This document shows positions 1 to 8,089 of a DNA stretch of 64,000 nucleotides, one piece after another. The notes beneath the pieces were generated by a model. It saw only the letters and a program-made list of their open reading frames with translations. It made no database searches and was not told the DNA's origin. Location of the stretch: positions 4,628,976-4,692,975 of the forward strand of contig OY970387.1 of assembly GCA_963719485.1 (NCBI GenBank), read 5' to 3'. The position numbers and the translations under genes are program-made. How positions within the stretch are numbered: position 1 is the first letter of the stretch; each line of letters opens with the position of its first letter. The DNA is from Bog-473 sp963719485. Its GTDB lineage: Bacteria; Actinomycetota; Acidimicrobiia; Acidimicrobiales; RAAP-2.

Positions 1-1
1 G

Positions 2-217
2 CAGATGTTCGAGATCGGGCCCGACGAAACCTTCGGTGAGATGGCTCTGGTCGATGCGTCTCCCCGCAGCGCCACCGCGGTGGCGGTCGACGACACCACG
101 ATGGCCGTCATCGACAAGCGGCGGTTCCTCTTCCTCGTGCACGAGACACCGACCTTCGCTCTGCAGGTGATGTCGAGCCTCGCCGATCGCCTGCGGGCCG
201 CACAGGCCAGGCACTAG
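2..217 (+). CDS. Cyclic nucleotide-binding domain protein, C-terminal part (gene begins before the window)
   Basis: The visible 71 residues match the second half of a CRP/PKA-type cyclic nucleotide-binding beta-barrel. The segment FGEMALVDASPRSATAVA is the phosphate-binding cassette (GE and the Arg before SATA normally hold the cyclic nucleotide phosphate), and the last 30 residues form the C helix. The protein ends right after that helix, so no DNA-binding helix-turn-helix follows; a stand-alone sensor domain or the C-terminal domain of a larger protein is most likely. The upstream part lies outside the window, so the partner domain is unknown. Confidence 0.8.
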   Translation, partial: QMFEIGPDETFGEMALVDASPRSATAVAVDDTTMAVIDKRRFLFLVHETPTFALQVMSSLADRLRAAQARH

Positions 218-226
218 AGGTCACCT

Positions 227-1111
227 TCACGGGAGCCCGACGGGCTCGGGAGGTCCACCCTGGCCCACTGGGTTGGAGAGTTCGCCGATCCCCTCAATGG
301 CAATGCGCACGGTGTCGCCGGCCGCGAGGAAGCGCGGCGGGTCGAAGCCGGCGCCCACGCCGGCGGGCGTTCCGGTGGCGATGATGGTTCCCGGCTCGAG
401 GGGGAACGCCGTCGTGAGGTACTCGATCATCTCGGCGCAGCCGAAGATCAGGTCGGCCGTGGTCGAGTCCTGGCGCAGCTCGTCGTTCACCCAGGTCCGG
501 AGGGCGAGCGACCCCGGATCGCCGAGCTCGTCGCCCGTCACCAACTCCGGACCACAGGGGGCGTGCGTGTCGAACGACTTGCCGAGGGTGAACGTCGGCG
601 AGCGCCACTGCCAATCGCGCGCGCTCACGTCGTTGATGACGGTGAAACCCGCCACCACCTCCAACGCCCGGGCAGCGGGCACGTGCTGGCAGCGGGGGCC
701 GATGACGAGCGCCAATTCCCCCTCGTAGTCGACCATGTCGGAGACCGTCGGCAGCACGATCGGATCGCCCGGCCCGGCGATTGCAGTCCGCTGCTTGTTG
801 AACCAGTACTGCCACTCGGGAGGCTCGCGTCCCATCTCGGCCACGTGAGCCCGGTAGTTCATGCCGATGGCCAGAATGGCGGGCGGGTCGGGCACCGGCG
901 CATGGCGCCGCACCGCGGCCAGGTCGTGGCGGGCCGCGGGACCGGCCGGCGTCGTGCGGACTCGCTCCAGGCCATCGGGGCCGAGGGCCAGCAGTCCGGT
1001 CATCGTCGACGGCAGTCCCGTCCCCGGGTCGCTCAGGTCGAGGATCTCCTCCCCGACGATCAGACCCGGCCGCGGCCGGCCGTCCGCGAGGGAGAAGCTG
1101 GCCAGCCGCAC
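227..1111 (-). CDS. Fumarylacetoacetate hydrolase (FAH) family protein
   Basis: A 294-residue protein with the FAH C-terminal catalytic fold. The metal triad is visible as the DYEGE segment (Asp128, Glu130, Glu132), followed by NDVSARD (about 160-166), GKSFD with the conserved Lys (about 178), and the C-terminal IATGTPAGVG. The family cleaves or hydrates acylpyruvates and 2-keto-4-pentenoate-like compounds at the end of aromatic degradation. The N-terminal 70 residues resemble the small cap domain of fumarylpyruvate or 2-hydroxyhepta-2,4-diene-1,7-dioate type enzymes. Substrate cannot be told from sequence. It lies 33 bp downstream of the HdeD-like gene on the same strand. Confidence 0.88.
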   Translation of the reverse strand: MRLASFSLADGRPRPGLIVGEEILDLSDPGTGLPSTMTGLLALGPDGLERVRTTPAGPAARHDLAAVRRHAPVPDPPAILAIGMNYRAHVAEMGREPPEWQYWFNKQRTAIAGPGDPIVLPTVSDMVDYEGELALVIGPRCQHVPAARALEVVAGFTVINDVSARDWQWRSPTFTLGKSFDTHAPCGPELVTGDELGDPGSLALRTWVNDELRQDSTTADLIFGCAEMIEYLTTAFPLEPGTIIATGTPAGVGAGFDPPRFLAAGDTVRIAIEGIGELSNPVGQGGPPEPVGLP

Positions 1112-1144
1112 CGCTGCTCCCCCGCCGCGCTCAGTCCGGCGCGC

Positions 1145-1744
1145 TCAGCGCGCCTGCGCCTTGATGGCCTCCCAGTCCTTCGTGGCGTGCCGCGCCGAGA
1201 AGGCGCCGATGACCTCGACCGCGCCGAACACGATGGCCAGGATGCCGATGAGCACGACCAGCGCGGTCAGTGGCGCGCCGGGGTGGCGGATGCAGAGGAA
1301 GCCCAACCCCACCGCGATCACGCCGCGGACGAGGTATGCCCACCAGAAGGACAGGTAGCGGTAGCGGATTGCGTTGACGATGTCGAAGATGCCGAGCACC
1401 AGGAAGCCCCACCCGATGAGGATGGCCACGATGTAGATCGTGATGTGCGGCCATACGAAGCCGACGATGCCGGCGCCGACCCAGATCAGCCCGAAGACGA
1501 GGTGGAGCCAGCGTTGGCGCGCCATCCTGACCGCTCCGACGATCTCGAACACCCCGGCCGCGATGAAGAACCCGCTGGCCAGGTAGATGACGGCGTAGAC
1601 GCTGGCGTGCCGGTAACTGATCACAAAGAAGCCGAAGATCATGGAAAAGATCCCTCCGGCGAGGTACCAGCCCCACATCTTCTCGAGCTGCGTGCTGACG
1701 GCATCGCCGACCGCGATGTCGTCGTCCGTGAGTGCGAAGGTCAT
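1145..1744 (-). CDS. HdeD/DUF308 family membrane protein
   Basis: A 199-residue integral membrane protein with about six hydrophobic helices arranged as repeated short hairpins, including the segments around WGWYLAGGIFSMIFGF and GWGFLVLGIFDIVNAI that typify the DUF308 repeat. HdeD of enterics is linked to acid stress; no role is established for actinobacterial relatives. The ATG at 1744 is chosen because AGGGGG lies about seven bases upstream; the in-frame ATG at 1771 would add nine residues without a ribosome site. Confidence 0.8.
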   Translation of the reverse strand: MTFALTDDDIAVGDAVSTQLEKMWGWYLAGGIFSMIFGFFVISYRHASVYAVIYLASGFFIAAGVFEIVGAVRMARQRWLHLVFGLIWVGAGIVGFVWPHITIYIVAILIGWGFLVLGIFDIVNAIRYRYLSFWWAYLVRGVIAVGLGFLCIRHPGAPLTALVVLIGILAIVFGAVEVIGAFSARHATKDWEAIKAQAR

Positions 1745-1813
1745 GACATCCCCCTTGGCGAGTAGGAGCACACTGGCGTGTGTCAGCGCAGCGTACCGCC
1801 GCGACCACCCTGA

Positions 1814-3034
1814 TTAGGGGATATTCAGGACGCAGGACCGCAGGGCGTCCAGGGCCCGGCTGCCCCACGACGCACCCACGTCGGCCCACCGGCCGGGATG
1901 TTCGACCAGGTCATCGGCCTCGGCCCACAGCTCGTCCTCCACGGGAGCGAGGATCTCGCGCAGAGCCGGCAGCGCGGCGGGGTCCGCCTCGACCTGACGG
2001 CGCAGGGCGTCGGCCGCGTGCCACAGTTCTTCGCCGGAGAGCTCGAGGGGGACGAACGGGGGCGGGCCGGCGCTGGTGCGTGGGAACGCCGGCACGTAGA
2101 TGCTGGCGCACGGACTGCCCGCCGCCACGTAGGCGCGCAGCGGCTCGCCGTCCGCCAGGGCGGCCGGCAACTCGGCGATCATGGACGCGGCGGTGACGCT
2201 CAGCCCGCGGACGTGCATGCAGATGCTGACGCCGCGGCGGTCCGACCCCACCCCTCCGGGCGGCGGGTGGACCGGGCCTTCGGCGCCGGGGGCGCCCCAG
2301 GGTCCCGTGCCGTGATCGCGCAGGTGGGCGGTGGTGGAGGCCGGTGTCAGCCCGCCGGAAACGGTCGACGCGAGGAAACGGCGGCTCGCCGCCAGGCGCA
2401 CGTCGGCGAAGGCCGTGTCCTCCCCGGGGTCGCGGAACTGGTCGAAGTCGTCACCGGGCGTGAGGCCGGCCGAGGCCCGCGTCCACTCGGTGCCGAGCGT
2501 GATCCGATTGGAGAGAGCCGCGCCGGCGGGGAACGGGGCGACCGCGTACGCCGCGCCCGCCGTCTCGAGCACGAACGCATGGGAGGCATCGGCGATCAGG
2601 AACGAGGAGTCGTAGGCCTCCTGATGGGCGGCGTCGGCGATGCCACCCTGCCCGCACGTCTCGAGGAGCCCGGTCATCACGTCGACCGCCTCCGCCGCGC
2701 TGCGGGCACGTTCGAGACCGAGGCGGACGAGGTCCATGCCGATCAGTGCCGGCGGGGCCGAGGCCGCGTCGTGGGTCGTGCTGACACGCTCGTTCCCGAT
2801 GGCCACGCCGTGCTCGTTGACGCCGTGCTCGGCTCCCCACAACCAGGTCGGGCAGGACAAGAACGTGGCATGTGCGCCCGTGTCCCCGACGGAGAGGTAC
2901 TGGGTGCGCAGGATGCAACCGGCGGAGGCGCGGCGGCCGAACGGCCACGCGATCTGGACCTCGCCCGGCGGACGGTCGGAATTCTTGGCGAACACCATGC
3001 CGCGCCCTCCCGGGGCGCACAGGGTGTCGCACAT
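1814..3034 (-). CDS. Secernin-type peptidase, C69 family
   Basis: The 406-residue product begins MCDTL, the hallmark of secernin-like Ntn hydrolases in which Cys2 becomes the catalytic N-terminal nucleophile after removal of Met. Further family features are AKNSDRPPGE (about 15-24) and the WGAEHGVNEHGVAIGNE segment. The start at 3034 fixes the Cys at position 2; an in-frame extension to 3229 would bury it and runs into the P450 gene. It is divergent from the P450 gene with only 37 bp between start codons; TACACT seven bases before the ATG is a plausible -10 box of a leaderless transcript. Substrate unknown: dipeptides or acylated amino compounds. Confidence 0.85.
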   Translation of the reverse strand: MCDTLCAPGGRGMVFAKNSDRPPGEVQIAWPFGRRASAGCILRTQYLSVGDTGAHATFLSCPTWLWGAEHGVNEHGVAIGNERVSTTHDAASAPPALIGMDLVRLGLERARSAAEAVDVMTGLLETCGQGGIADAAHQEAYDSSFLIADASHAFVLETAGAAYAVAPFPAGAALSNRITLGTEWTRASAGLTPGDDFDQFRDPGEDTAFADVRLAASRRFLASTVSGGLTPASTTAHLRDHGTGPWGAPGAEGPVHPPPGGVGSDRRGVSICMHVRGLSVTAASMIAELPAALADGEPLRAYVAAGSPCASIYVPAFPRTSAGPPPFVPLELSGEELWHAADALRRQVEADPAALPALREILAPVEDELWAEADDLVEHPGRWADVGASWGSRALDALRSCVLNIP

Positions 3035-3071
3035 GGATCGCAGTGTAGGGAGGTGGTTAGGGTGGCGTTTC

Positions 3072-4358
3072 GTGGAACCCCGCGCCGTGCTGACCGTCGA
3101 CGACATCGACCTCTCCGACATGGAGTTCTGGGCCAGGCCCTGGGACGAGCGCGAGGGGGCGTTCCAGACGCTCCGGCGTGAGCGCCCGATGCCCTTCTTC
3201 GAGGAGCCCGAGATCCCCGAAGCACTCACCTTCGTGATCCCAAAGGGTCCCGGCTACTACGCGCTGACGCGCCACGCCCACATCTCGGAGGCGAGCCGGC
3301 ACCCCGAGATCTTCCAGTCGGGCCAGGGCGCGACATCCATGATGGACATGCCGGCCGAGATGCTCGACTTCTTCGGCTCCATGATCAACATGGACAACCC
3401 GCGCCACGCCCGGCTGCGCCGCATCGTGTCCGCCGCGTTCAACCCGCGCATGATCAAGTCGATCGAGGACCGCATCGATTTCGTCGCCAACGACGTCATC
3501 GATCGCGTCGCCCCGCTCGGTGGATGCGACTTCGTGACCGAGGTCGCGGCCCGGCTGCCACTCGAGATCATCTGCGACATGATGGGCGTCGCGGCTTCGG
3601 ATTACGACACGGTCTTCAACGCCTCGAACATCATCCTCTCCAACGGCGACCCCGAATACGTCGAGGAGGGCGCGGACCCCATGGTCGCCTTCATGACCGC
3701 GGCCCAACAGCTCAACCTGCTGATGACCGACCTGGCCACCGTCCGGCGGGAGCACCCGACCGAGGACGTCACCTCCGCCCTGGTCAATACGAACGTCGAC
3801 GGCGAGGCCCTCAGCGACACGGAGTTGGCCTCCTTCTTCATTCTGCTGGTCGTCGCCGGGAACGAGACCACGCGGAATGCCATCAGCCACGGCCTGCTGG
3901 CCATGACCCTGCACCCGGACCAGCGGGCCCTGTGGCAGGCCGACCCCGCGGGCATCGCGCCCACCGGCGTCGACGAGGTCGTGCGTTGGGCCTCGCCAGT
4001 GATCTGGATGCGCCGCACCGTGGCCCAGGACACGGTGCTCGGCGAGACCGAGTTGCACGAAGGCGACAAGGTCATCATGTTCTACAACTCGGCCAACCGG
4101 GACGAAGATGTCTTCGACGACCCGTTCACGTTCGACGTGCGGCGCGACCCCAACCCTCACATCGGGTTCGGGGCGGCGGGGCCGCACTTCTGCCTCGGGG
4201 CCCACCTGGCCCGCCAGGAGATCGACGTGATGTTCCGCCGCCTGTTCGAGCGGCTGCCCGACATTCAGGCGGTGGGCGAGCCGGACCGGCTCCTCTCCCC
4301 CTTCATCAACGGCATCAAGCACCTCGAGTGCCGCTTCACGCCCGTCGCACCGGGCTGA
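3072..4358 (+). CDS. Cytochrome P450
   Basis: A 428-residue soluble bacterial P450. The I-helix oxygen-activation motif AGNETT, the K-helix EVVR (ExxR) and the heme-ligand loop FGAAGPHFCLGAHLAR with the proximal Cys are all present in order, so the enzyme should be active. The FFxSMINMDNPRHARLRR region resembles the actinobacterial CYP124/125/142 group that hydroxylates sterol and branched lipid side chains; that substrate is inference. The GTG start at 3072 is the first in-frame start outside the divergent C69 gene. No ferredoxin is next to it, but one is encoded at about 6 kb. Confidence 0.9.
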   Translation: MEPRAVLTVDDIDLSDMEFWARPWDEREGAFQTLRRERPMPFFEEPEIPEALTFVIPKGPGYYALTRHAHISEASRHPEIFQSGQGATSMMDMPAEMLDFFGSMINMDNPRHARLRRIVSAAFNPRMIKSIEDRIDFVANDVIDRVAPLGGCDFVTEVAARLPLEIICDMMGVAASDYDTVFNASNIILSNGDPEYVEEGADPMVAFMTAAQQLNLLMTDLATVRREHPTEDVTSALVNTNVDGEALSDTELASFFILLVVAGNETTRNAISHGLLAMTLHPDQRALWQADPAGIAPTGVDEVVRWASPVIWMRRTVAQDTVLGETELHEGDKVIMFYNSANRDEDVFDDPFTFDVRRDPNPHIGFGAAGPHFCLGAHLARQEIDVMFRRLFERLPDIQAVGEPDRLLSPFINGIKHLECRFTPVAPG

Positions 4359-4383
4359 ACCGCGCCCGCCGGCGCAGCGCCGA

Positions 4384-4746
4384 TCAGGCACGCTGCTGCT
4401 CGGTGCCGCCGAACTCCTGGTAAGCCGCGAGCGCGCGGGGTCCCCACACGGTGCCCGGACCACCGTTCATGGAGATGGCGACGCCGATCATCTCGGTGAC
4501 CTCCTCTGTGGTGGCGCCGACGCGGGCAAGGTTGCGGCCGTGGGATGCGACGCACCCGTCGCACTCCCGGGTGATGGAGATGGCGAGCGCGATGAGCTCC
4601 TTCGTCTTGACCGACAGCGCGCCCTCGGCGAAGGCCGCGTCGTGGAGCGCGTTGTAGCCGGCCATGACGTCGGGGATCGCCTTGCCCAGAGCCCTGTAGG
4701 GCTCGCGGAGCTCAGCCTGGACCTGGTGGAAGTGAGCCTGTGCCAT
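4384..4746 (-). CDS. Carboxymuconolactone decarboxylase/AhpD-like protein
   Basis: A 120-residue all-helical AhpD-fold protein. The redox motif CDGCVASHG (CxxC followed by His) in the middle of the chain is the signature of the peroxidase-like AhpD/CMD subgroup, and TKELIALAISI precedes it as in other members. Family proteins act as alkylhydroperoxidases or gamma-carboxymuconolactone decarboxylases; the CxxC favours a thiol-redox role. The start at 4746 is preferred over the ATG five codons upstream because of family length, but neither has a clear ribosome site. It is convergent with the P450 gene, 25 bp away. Confidence 0.82.
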   Translation of the reverse strand: MAQAHFHQVQAELREPYRALGKAIPDVMAGYNALHDAAFAEGALSVKTKELIALAISITRECDGCVASHGRNLARVGATTEEVTEMIGVAISMNGGPGTVWGPRALAAYQEFGGTEQQRA

Positions 4747-4776
4747 GGCAAATGCTGGCACGCCGGCGCACCCGGC

Positions 4777-5379
4777 TCAGGCGTCGGTGGCGGAACTCCT
4801 CGGCCCCTTGTTCCGGACCTCCTCGACCGCGGACATGGCGTCACGCAGCTCGCTGATCCACTCGCTCTCGTGTTGGGCCACCAGGCGGACGCACCAGGCC
4901 AGCGCCTCGCTCCGGCTGCGCGCCACCCCGGCGTCGATCAACGTGTCCAGCGCCTGGCGGTCCGCCATCCGCAGGCGGGTCATGACGGGCACTCCGGCCG
5001 TGGTGAACAGGACCCGGGAGCCCCCGCACTCCGCGCCCCACGACACGGTGCGGCGGAAGGCGGGCTGGGCCTCGTCGGCGATGCGCATGCGGGCAACGCG
5101 GCTCTCCTCGCGGAAGCCGCTGATCCGGGCCTGTTCCGCGACCCGCACCTCGTCCTCACCCGCCCCATCGGGCAGCTGGGGCGGGGCGAGGGCGCCGACG
5201 ACCTGGATCTCGTCGCTGTCGATGGCGATGGTCGGGCTGCCGTCGTACCAGGTGTCAGGCACCCGGCCGGCGAACCAAGCCCCGATCAACCGCTCCTGCT
5301 CGGGTCCCGAGGGGGGCGGGCTGGCGGAGCGCCTCCTCCCCCTGTGGGCACCCTTCCCTGTCTCTGTCGTCTCGCTCAT
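4777..5379 (-). CDS. Protein of unknown function with C-terminal ribbon-helix-helix-like domain
   Basis: A 200-residue protein. Residues about 131-170 read as a ribbon-helix-helix: a short basic strand (MTRLRM), helix A (ADRQALDTLIDAG), a turn with SRSEAL and helix B (AWCVRLVAQH), much as in CopG/Arc/MetJ-like regulators. The first 120 residues match nothing I recognise; they contain a basic low-complexity start (GRRRSAS) and a mixed alpha/beta stretch. A DNA-binding regulator with an N-terminal sensor or partner domain is the likeliest reading. Three 8-bp direct repeats sit directly upstream of its start codon and could be its own operator. Confidence 0.6.
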   Translation of the reverse strand: MSETTETGKGAHRGRRRSASPPPSGPEQERLIGAWFAGRVPDTWYDGSPTIAIDSDEIQVVGALAPPQLPDGAGEDEVRVAEQARISGFREESRVARMRIADEAQPAFRRTVSWGAECGGSRVLFTTAGVPVMTRLRMADRQALDTLIDAGVARSRSEALAWCVRLVAQHESEWISELRDAMSAVEEVRNKGPRSSATDA

Positions 5380-5400
5380 ATTACGAGATTACATGATTAC
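5380..5400 (-). promoter_or_regulatory. Three 8-bp-spaced GTAAT direct repeats upstream of the ribbon-helix-helix gene
   Basis: Read on the minus strand the bases are GTAATCAT, GTAATCTC and GTAAT joined to the ATG. The GTAAT cores (plus-strand ATTAC at 5380, 5388 and 5396) are spaced exactly eight bases apart. Ribbon-helix-helix repressors such as MetJ bind tandem 8-bp boxes, and the adjacent gene encodes a ribbon-helix-helix domain, so autoregulation is inferred. The AT-rich nature stands out in this GC-rich region. No binding evidence exists. Confidence 0.45.
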
Positions 5401-5427
5401 GGTCACTGAGGCAAGGGCGGGCGGGGT

Positions 5428-5901
5428 TCATTCGAGGGGCATCTTGAAGCCGAGGTGGGTCGGCGAGAGCCCGAACCGCTCGTAGAAGCGGTGGGCATCG
5501 GGGCGCGCCGTGTTGGAGGTGAGCTGGATCCGGTAGCAGCCCAGCGCACGCGCCCGGCTGACGGCCTCGTCGAGGAGCGCACCGCCCACCCCCGATCCAC
5601 GGTGATCCGGGTGCACGTGGACGGACTCGATCTCGCCGCACAGCCCGCCCATGGCCTGCAGGTGGCGGAACACGATCAGCTGGCAGACGCCCACGACCTC
5701 GCCCGCCAGCTCCGCCACCAGGACGGCGCCGCCGCTCCCGGTGCCGGCGATCTCGACCAGGGCCGCCCGGTACGGGCCGAGGTCGTCGGGATCCTCGATG
5801 CCCGGGGCCGCACCGGGCACGGCGCCCAGCTGCAACAACTCGACGATGCGCCCGAGGTCGGCCCCGTCGGCCACCCGTACCACCAGTCCCTCCGGGGTCA
5901 C
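5428..5901 (-). CDS. GNAT family N-acetyltransferase
   Basis: A 157-residue GCN5-type acetyltransferase. The acetyl-CoA pyrophosphate loop is VHPDHRGSGVGGALLDEA (motif A, RGxGxG type), preceded by the beta-4 strand IESVHV, and motif B is seen near RFYERFGL. The start is the GTG at 5901, preceded by GGGAGTGGAGCG; the longer frame to 6051 runs over the ferredoxin gene and lacks family similarity. Small-molecule or amino-acid substrates are typical but unassigned. Confidence 0.83.
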   Translation of the reverse strand: MTPEGLVVRVADGADLGRIVELLQLGAVPGAAPGIEDPDDLGPYRAALVEIAGTGSGGAVLVAELAGEVVGVCQLIVFRHLQAMGGLCGEIESVHVHPDHRGSGVGGALLDEAVSRARALGCYRIQLTSNTARPDAHRFYERFGLSPTHLGFKMPLE

Positions 5902-5977
5902 GACCGCTCCACTCCCACGCCGGCCATTGTGACGCGACGGGACCGTCAGACAGTCAGGCCGTCGGTAGGTCAGTACG

Positions 5978-6187
5978 TCAATGACCGCCCTTGCGCTCCC
6001 GGAGCGTGATGGCACGCCGCGGGCAGTCCCGGGCCGCCCGGCGGGCGGCATCGATCAGCTCGGGCGGCAGTGGTTTCCCGTCCACGATCGGATAGCCCCA
6101 TTCGTCGAGCGAGATGGACTCGGGCAGCAGCTCGGCGCAATAGCCGTACGCGTCACAGGCAACGGGGTCGATGAGGATGCGGATCAT
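5978..6187 (-). CDS. Small ferredoxin, probably [3Fe-4S]
   Basis: A 69-residue ferredoxin with the actinobacterial spacing C-x5-C (CDAYGYC, Cys10 and Cys16) and a single downstream CP (DCPRRAI), giving three cluster cysteines; the second position of a CxxCxxC motif is missing, as in [3Fe-4S] ferredoxins that serve P450s. It starts two bases after the stop of the NuoF-like gene and is the last gene of the operon beginning near 9365, so it probably carries electrons to or from the NuoF-like protein. Service to the P450 encoded at 3072 is an alternative. Confidence 0.88.
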   Translation of the reverse strand: MIRILIDPVACDAYGYCAELLPESISLDEWGYPIVDGKPLPPELIDAARRAARDCPRRAITLRERKGGH

Positions 6188-6189
6188 GA

Positions 6190-7473
6190 TCAGGCCACCC
6201 GGCGAGCGTCGGGGAACCGGAGCACAGAGGGACGGTTCCAGTGTTGGCACGGCGCGCCCTTGGCGTGCACCGTGACGTCAGCGGCGAAGACGCCGAGCGC
6301 GCTGCGCACCAAATTCACGGCCCCGTCGGGATGCCGGCAGGCGCCCCGGCCGGCGACCTCCCGCAGCCTGCGGTCGAGCCGCACCAGGAGTCCGGCATCG
6401 ACCTGTCCCCGGGCCAGCCGCGTCATGTCGTCGGCGATGGCCGGAAGCCCGTAGACGCACGGCCCGCACTGGCCTGCACTCTGGCCCGCCAGGTAGTGGG
6501 CGATGCGCGCCGATTCCATCAGCCCGCAGGCAGCGGGGCCGAGCACCACGATGATGCCGACGCCCGCGGTGGCCCCGATGGCGCGGAGCGAGAGCGACGC
6601 GTAGGGCGTCGCGAAGGAGGCTGGCCCCACCCAGGTCCCACCGTAGCCACCGACGAGCAGGGCTTGCGGCGGGGCGGTCGGGACCGCGCGGTTGGCGACG
6701 TCGATCAGCGGTGCCCCGCGGTCGATCTCCACCACACCGGGGTGCTCGACCGCGCCGGAGATCGTGACGAGTGAGGTTCCGGGGTCCTCGACGAGGCCGT
6801 GCGCCCGAAATGCCTCCGGCCCCGTGCGGGCGATCATGGCCACGTGCGCCAGCGTCTCCGCGTTGTGCACGAGCGCGCCGCGACGGCCGATGCGCAGGGC
6901 CGTGCCCTTGTCCGGACGGAAGGACGGGAGGGAGAGGCCGGACTCGACCCAGCGCGCCAGGGCCGACTCCTCGCCGGCGATGAAGCGGTCGGGTGGCCGC
7001 ACCATTTCTTCGGGAACCGGTGCGCAGCCGGCCGCGACCCGCTCGGCCATTGCGTGCGTCACCGCCGAGGCGACCTGGTGGCGACCCTCGGGCACGCACA
7101 TCGTCACCCGTTGCGCCCCGCTGGCGGCCGCGAGGAGCTGGGCGCCGTCGAGCACCAGATGGGGGGACCTGATGAGGAGGAGCTTGTCCTTGTCGCTGGC
7201 CGGCTCGCCCTCCATGGCGTTCACGAGGACGGTGCCTCCGGCTCCCCCCGCGTGCGCCACGGCGAGCTTGATGGCGGCGGGGAAACCGGCTCCACCCCGG
7301 CCCGCCAGCCCGGAGGCCTCGAGCACCGAGACGAACGAGTCGCGCCAACCGCGGGTGCGCGCCGTGGGCAGCGGGACCGGACCGAGTGCGGCGACGTGAC
7401 CGGCCAGGTCCGTCGGGTGGCCGAGCAGCCTGTAGCGGCCCGTGGTGGGGAGGGTCTCGCTCGCGTTAGGCAC
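6190..7473 (-). CDS. NuoF-like flavoprotein (51-kDa fold, SLBB and 4Fe-4S site)
   Basis: A 427-residue relative of the NADH-binding subunit of complex I. GLAGRGGAGFPAAIK (about 55-69) is the FMN/NADH-binding loop, NAMEGEPAS and KDK follow, GEESAL is the second conserved nucleotide segment, an SLBB-like domain follows (about 235-300), and QCGPCVYG provides closely spaced cysteines with another Cys in RGACRH for an iron-sulfur cluster. It is not part of a nuo operon: neighbours are a heme membrane protein, ApbE and a ferredoxin. It probably moves electrons between NAD(P)H and the ferredoxin or membrane. It overlaps the preceding membrane-protein gene by 8 bp. Confidence 0.87.
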   Translation of the reverse strand: MPNASETLPTTGRYRLLGHPTDLAGHVAALGPVPLPTARTRGWRDSFVSVLEASGLAGRGGAGFPAAIKLAVAHAGGAGGTVLVNAMEGEPASDKDKLLLIRSPHLVLDGAQLLAAASGAQRVTMCVPEGRHQVASAVTHAMAERVAAGCAPVPEEMVRPPDRFIAGEESALARWVESGLSLPSFRPDKGTALRIGRRGALVHNAETLAHVAMIARTGPEAFRAHGLVEDPGTSLVTISGAVEHPGVVEIDRGAPLIDVANRAVPTAPPQALLVGGYGGTWVGPASFATPYASLSLRAIGATAGVGIIVVLGPAACGLMESARIAHYLAGQSAGQCGPCVYGLPAIADDMTRLARGQVDAGLLVRLDRRLREVAGRGACRHPDGAVNLVRSALGVFAADVTVHAKGAPCQHWNRPSVLRFPDARRVA

Positions 7474-8089
7474 GACGCCCTCCGGCCCTGCGGTGCGCGG
7501 TCAGCGCGAGGTGCTTCGGCGGGACGCCCGACACCGATGCGTGTGCCGTCCTCGCCGAGGCCTGGCGCCCGGCCTGGCGGAGCCGCCAGGCCAGCGCGAC
7601 CCCGACGGCGGCGACGCAGACGATGCCCAAGACGATCACCCATCTCTCGCCGGCGTCGGTGCCCATGCCGAAGGTGTGGGCGAGCGCGAGGGGCCAGCTG
7701 AGATAGGCCAACCAGTGGACGGCGCGCCAGGTACCGGGTCGCATCCTCGCCCGCAGCAGGCTGGTCACGAAGACCGCGATCATCAGGTCGAGCGAGACCG
7801 CGCCCACGCCCACCCAGAAGCGCCCGTAACTCGACGTGAACGGGATCACGATGGCCGCCCAGCTGATGGTGACGAACGTATCGAGCACGCTGGTCAGGAC
7901 GTGGATGCCGAGGAACACGACGGCGATCATCGAGATCCGCCGGTGCATCTCCTGCTGCGCGAATCCGGGCCAGTTCCGGGCGCGGGCCCGGGTCGTGGTG
8001 GTCAGGCCGAGCACCATGGTCAGTGTCAGGAGTATCAGCGCCATGATGCCGCTGGCCCGGGTGGCGTACCAGAGCGAGGTCGAGCTCAT
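7466..8089 (-). CDS. Ferric reductase-like transmembrane protein
   Basis: A 207-residue membrane protein with about six helices. Histidines lie within helices in the pattern of the ferric-reductase/YedZ fold: HRRISMIAVVFLGIHVL (two His about 14 apart) and VHWLAYLSWPLALAHTFGMG (two more about 14 apart), enough to ligate b-type heme. The tail is Ala/Arg-rich and cytoplasmic. It starts with ATGA overlapping the end of apbE and overlaps the NuoF-like gene, so the set is translationally coupled. Role inferred: membrane electron transfer between the cytoplasmic flavoprotein and an extracytoplasmic flavin carrier. Confidence 0.85.
   Translation of the reverse strand: MSSTSLWYATRASGIMALILLTLTMVLGLTTTTRARARNWPGFAQQEMHRRISMIAVVFLGIHVLTSVLDTFVTISWAAIVIPFTSSYGRFWVGVGAVSLDLMIAVFVTSLLRARMRPGTWRAVHWLAYLSWPLALAHTFGMGTDAGERWVIVLGIVCVAAVGVALAWRLRQAGRQASARTAHASVSGVPPKHLALTAHRRAGGRRA

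Noticed and set aside
3048..3060. GGGAGG as ribosome site of the P450 gene
   Set aside because: It lies about 18 bases before the GTG at 3072, too far to act in the usual way, so it was not used to fix the start.
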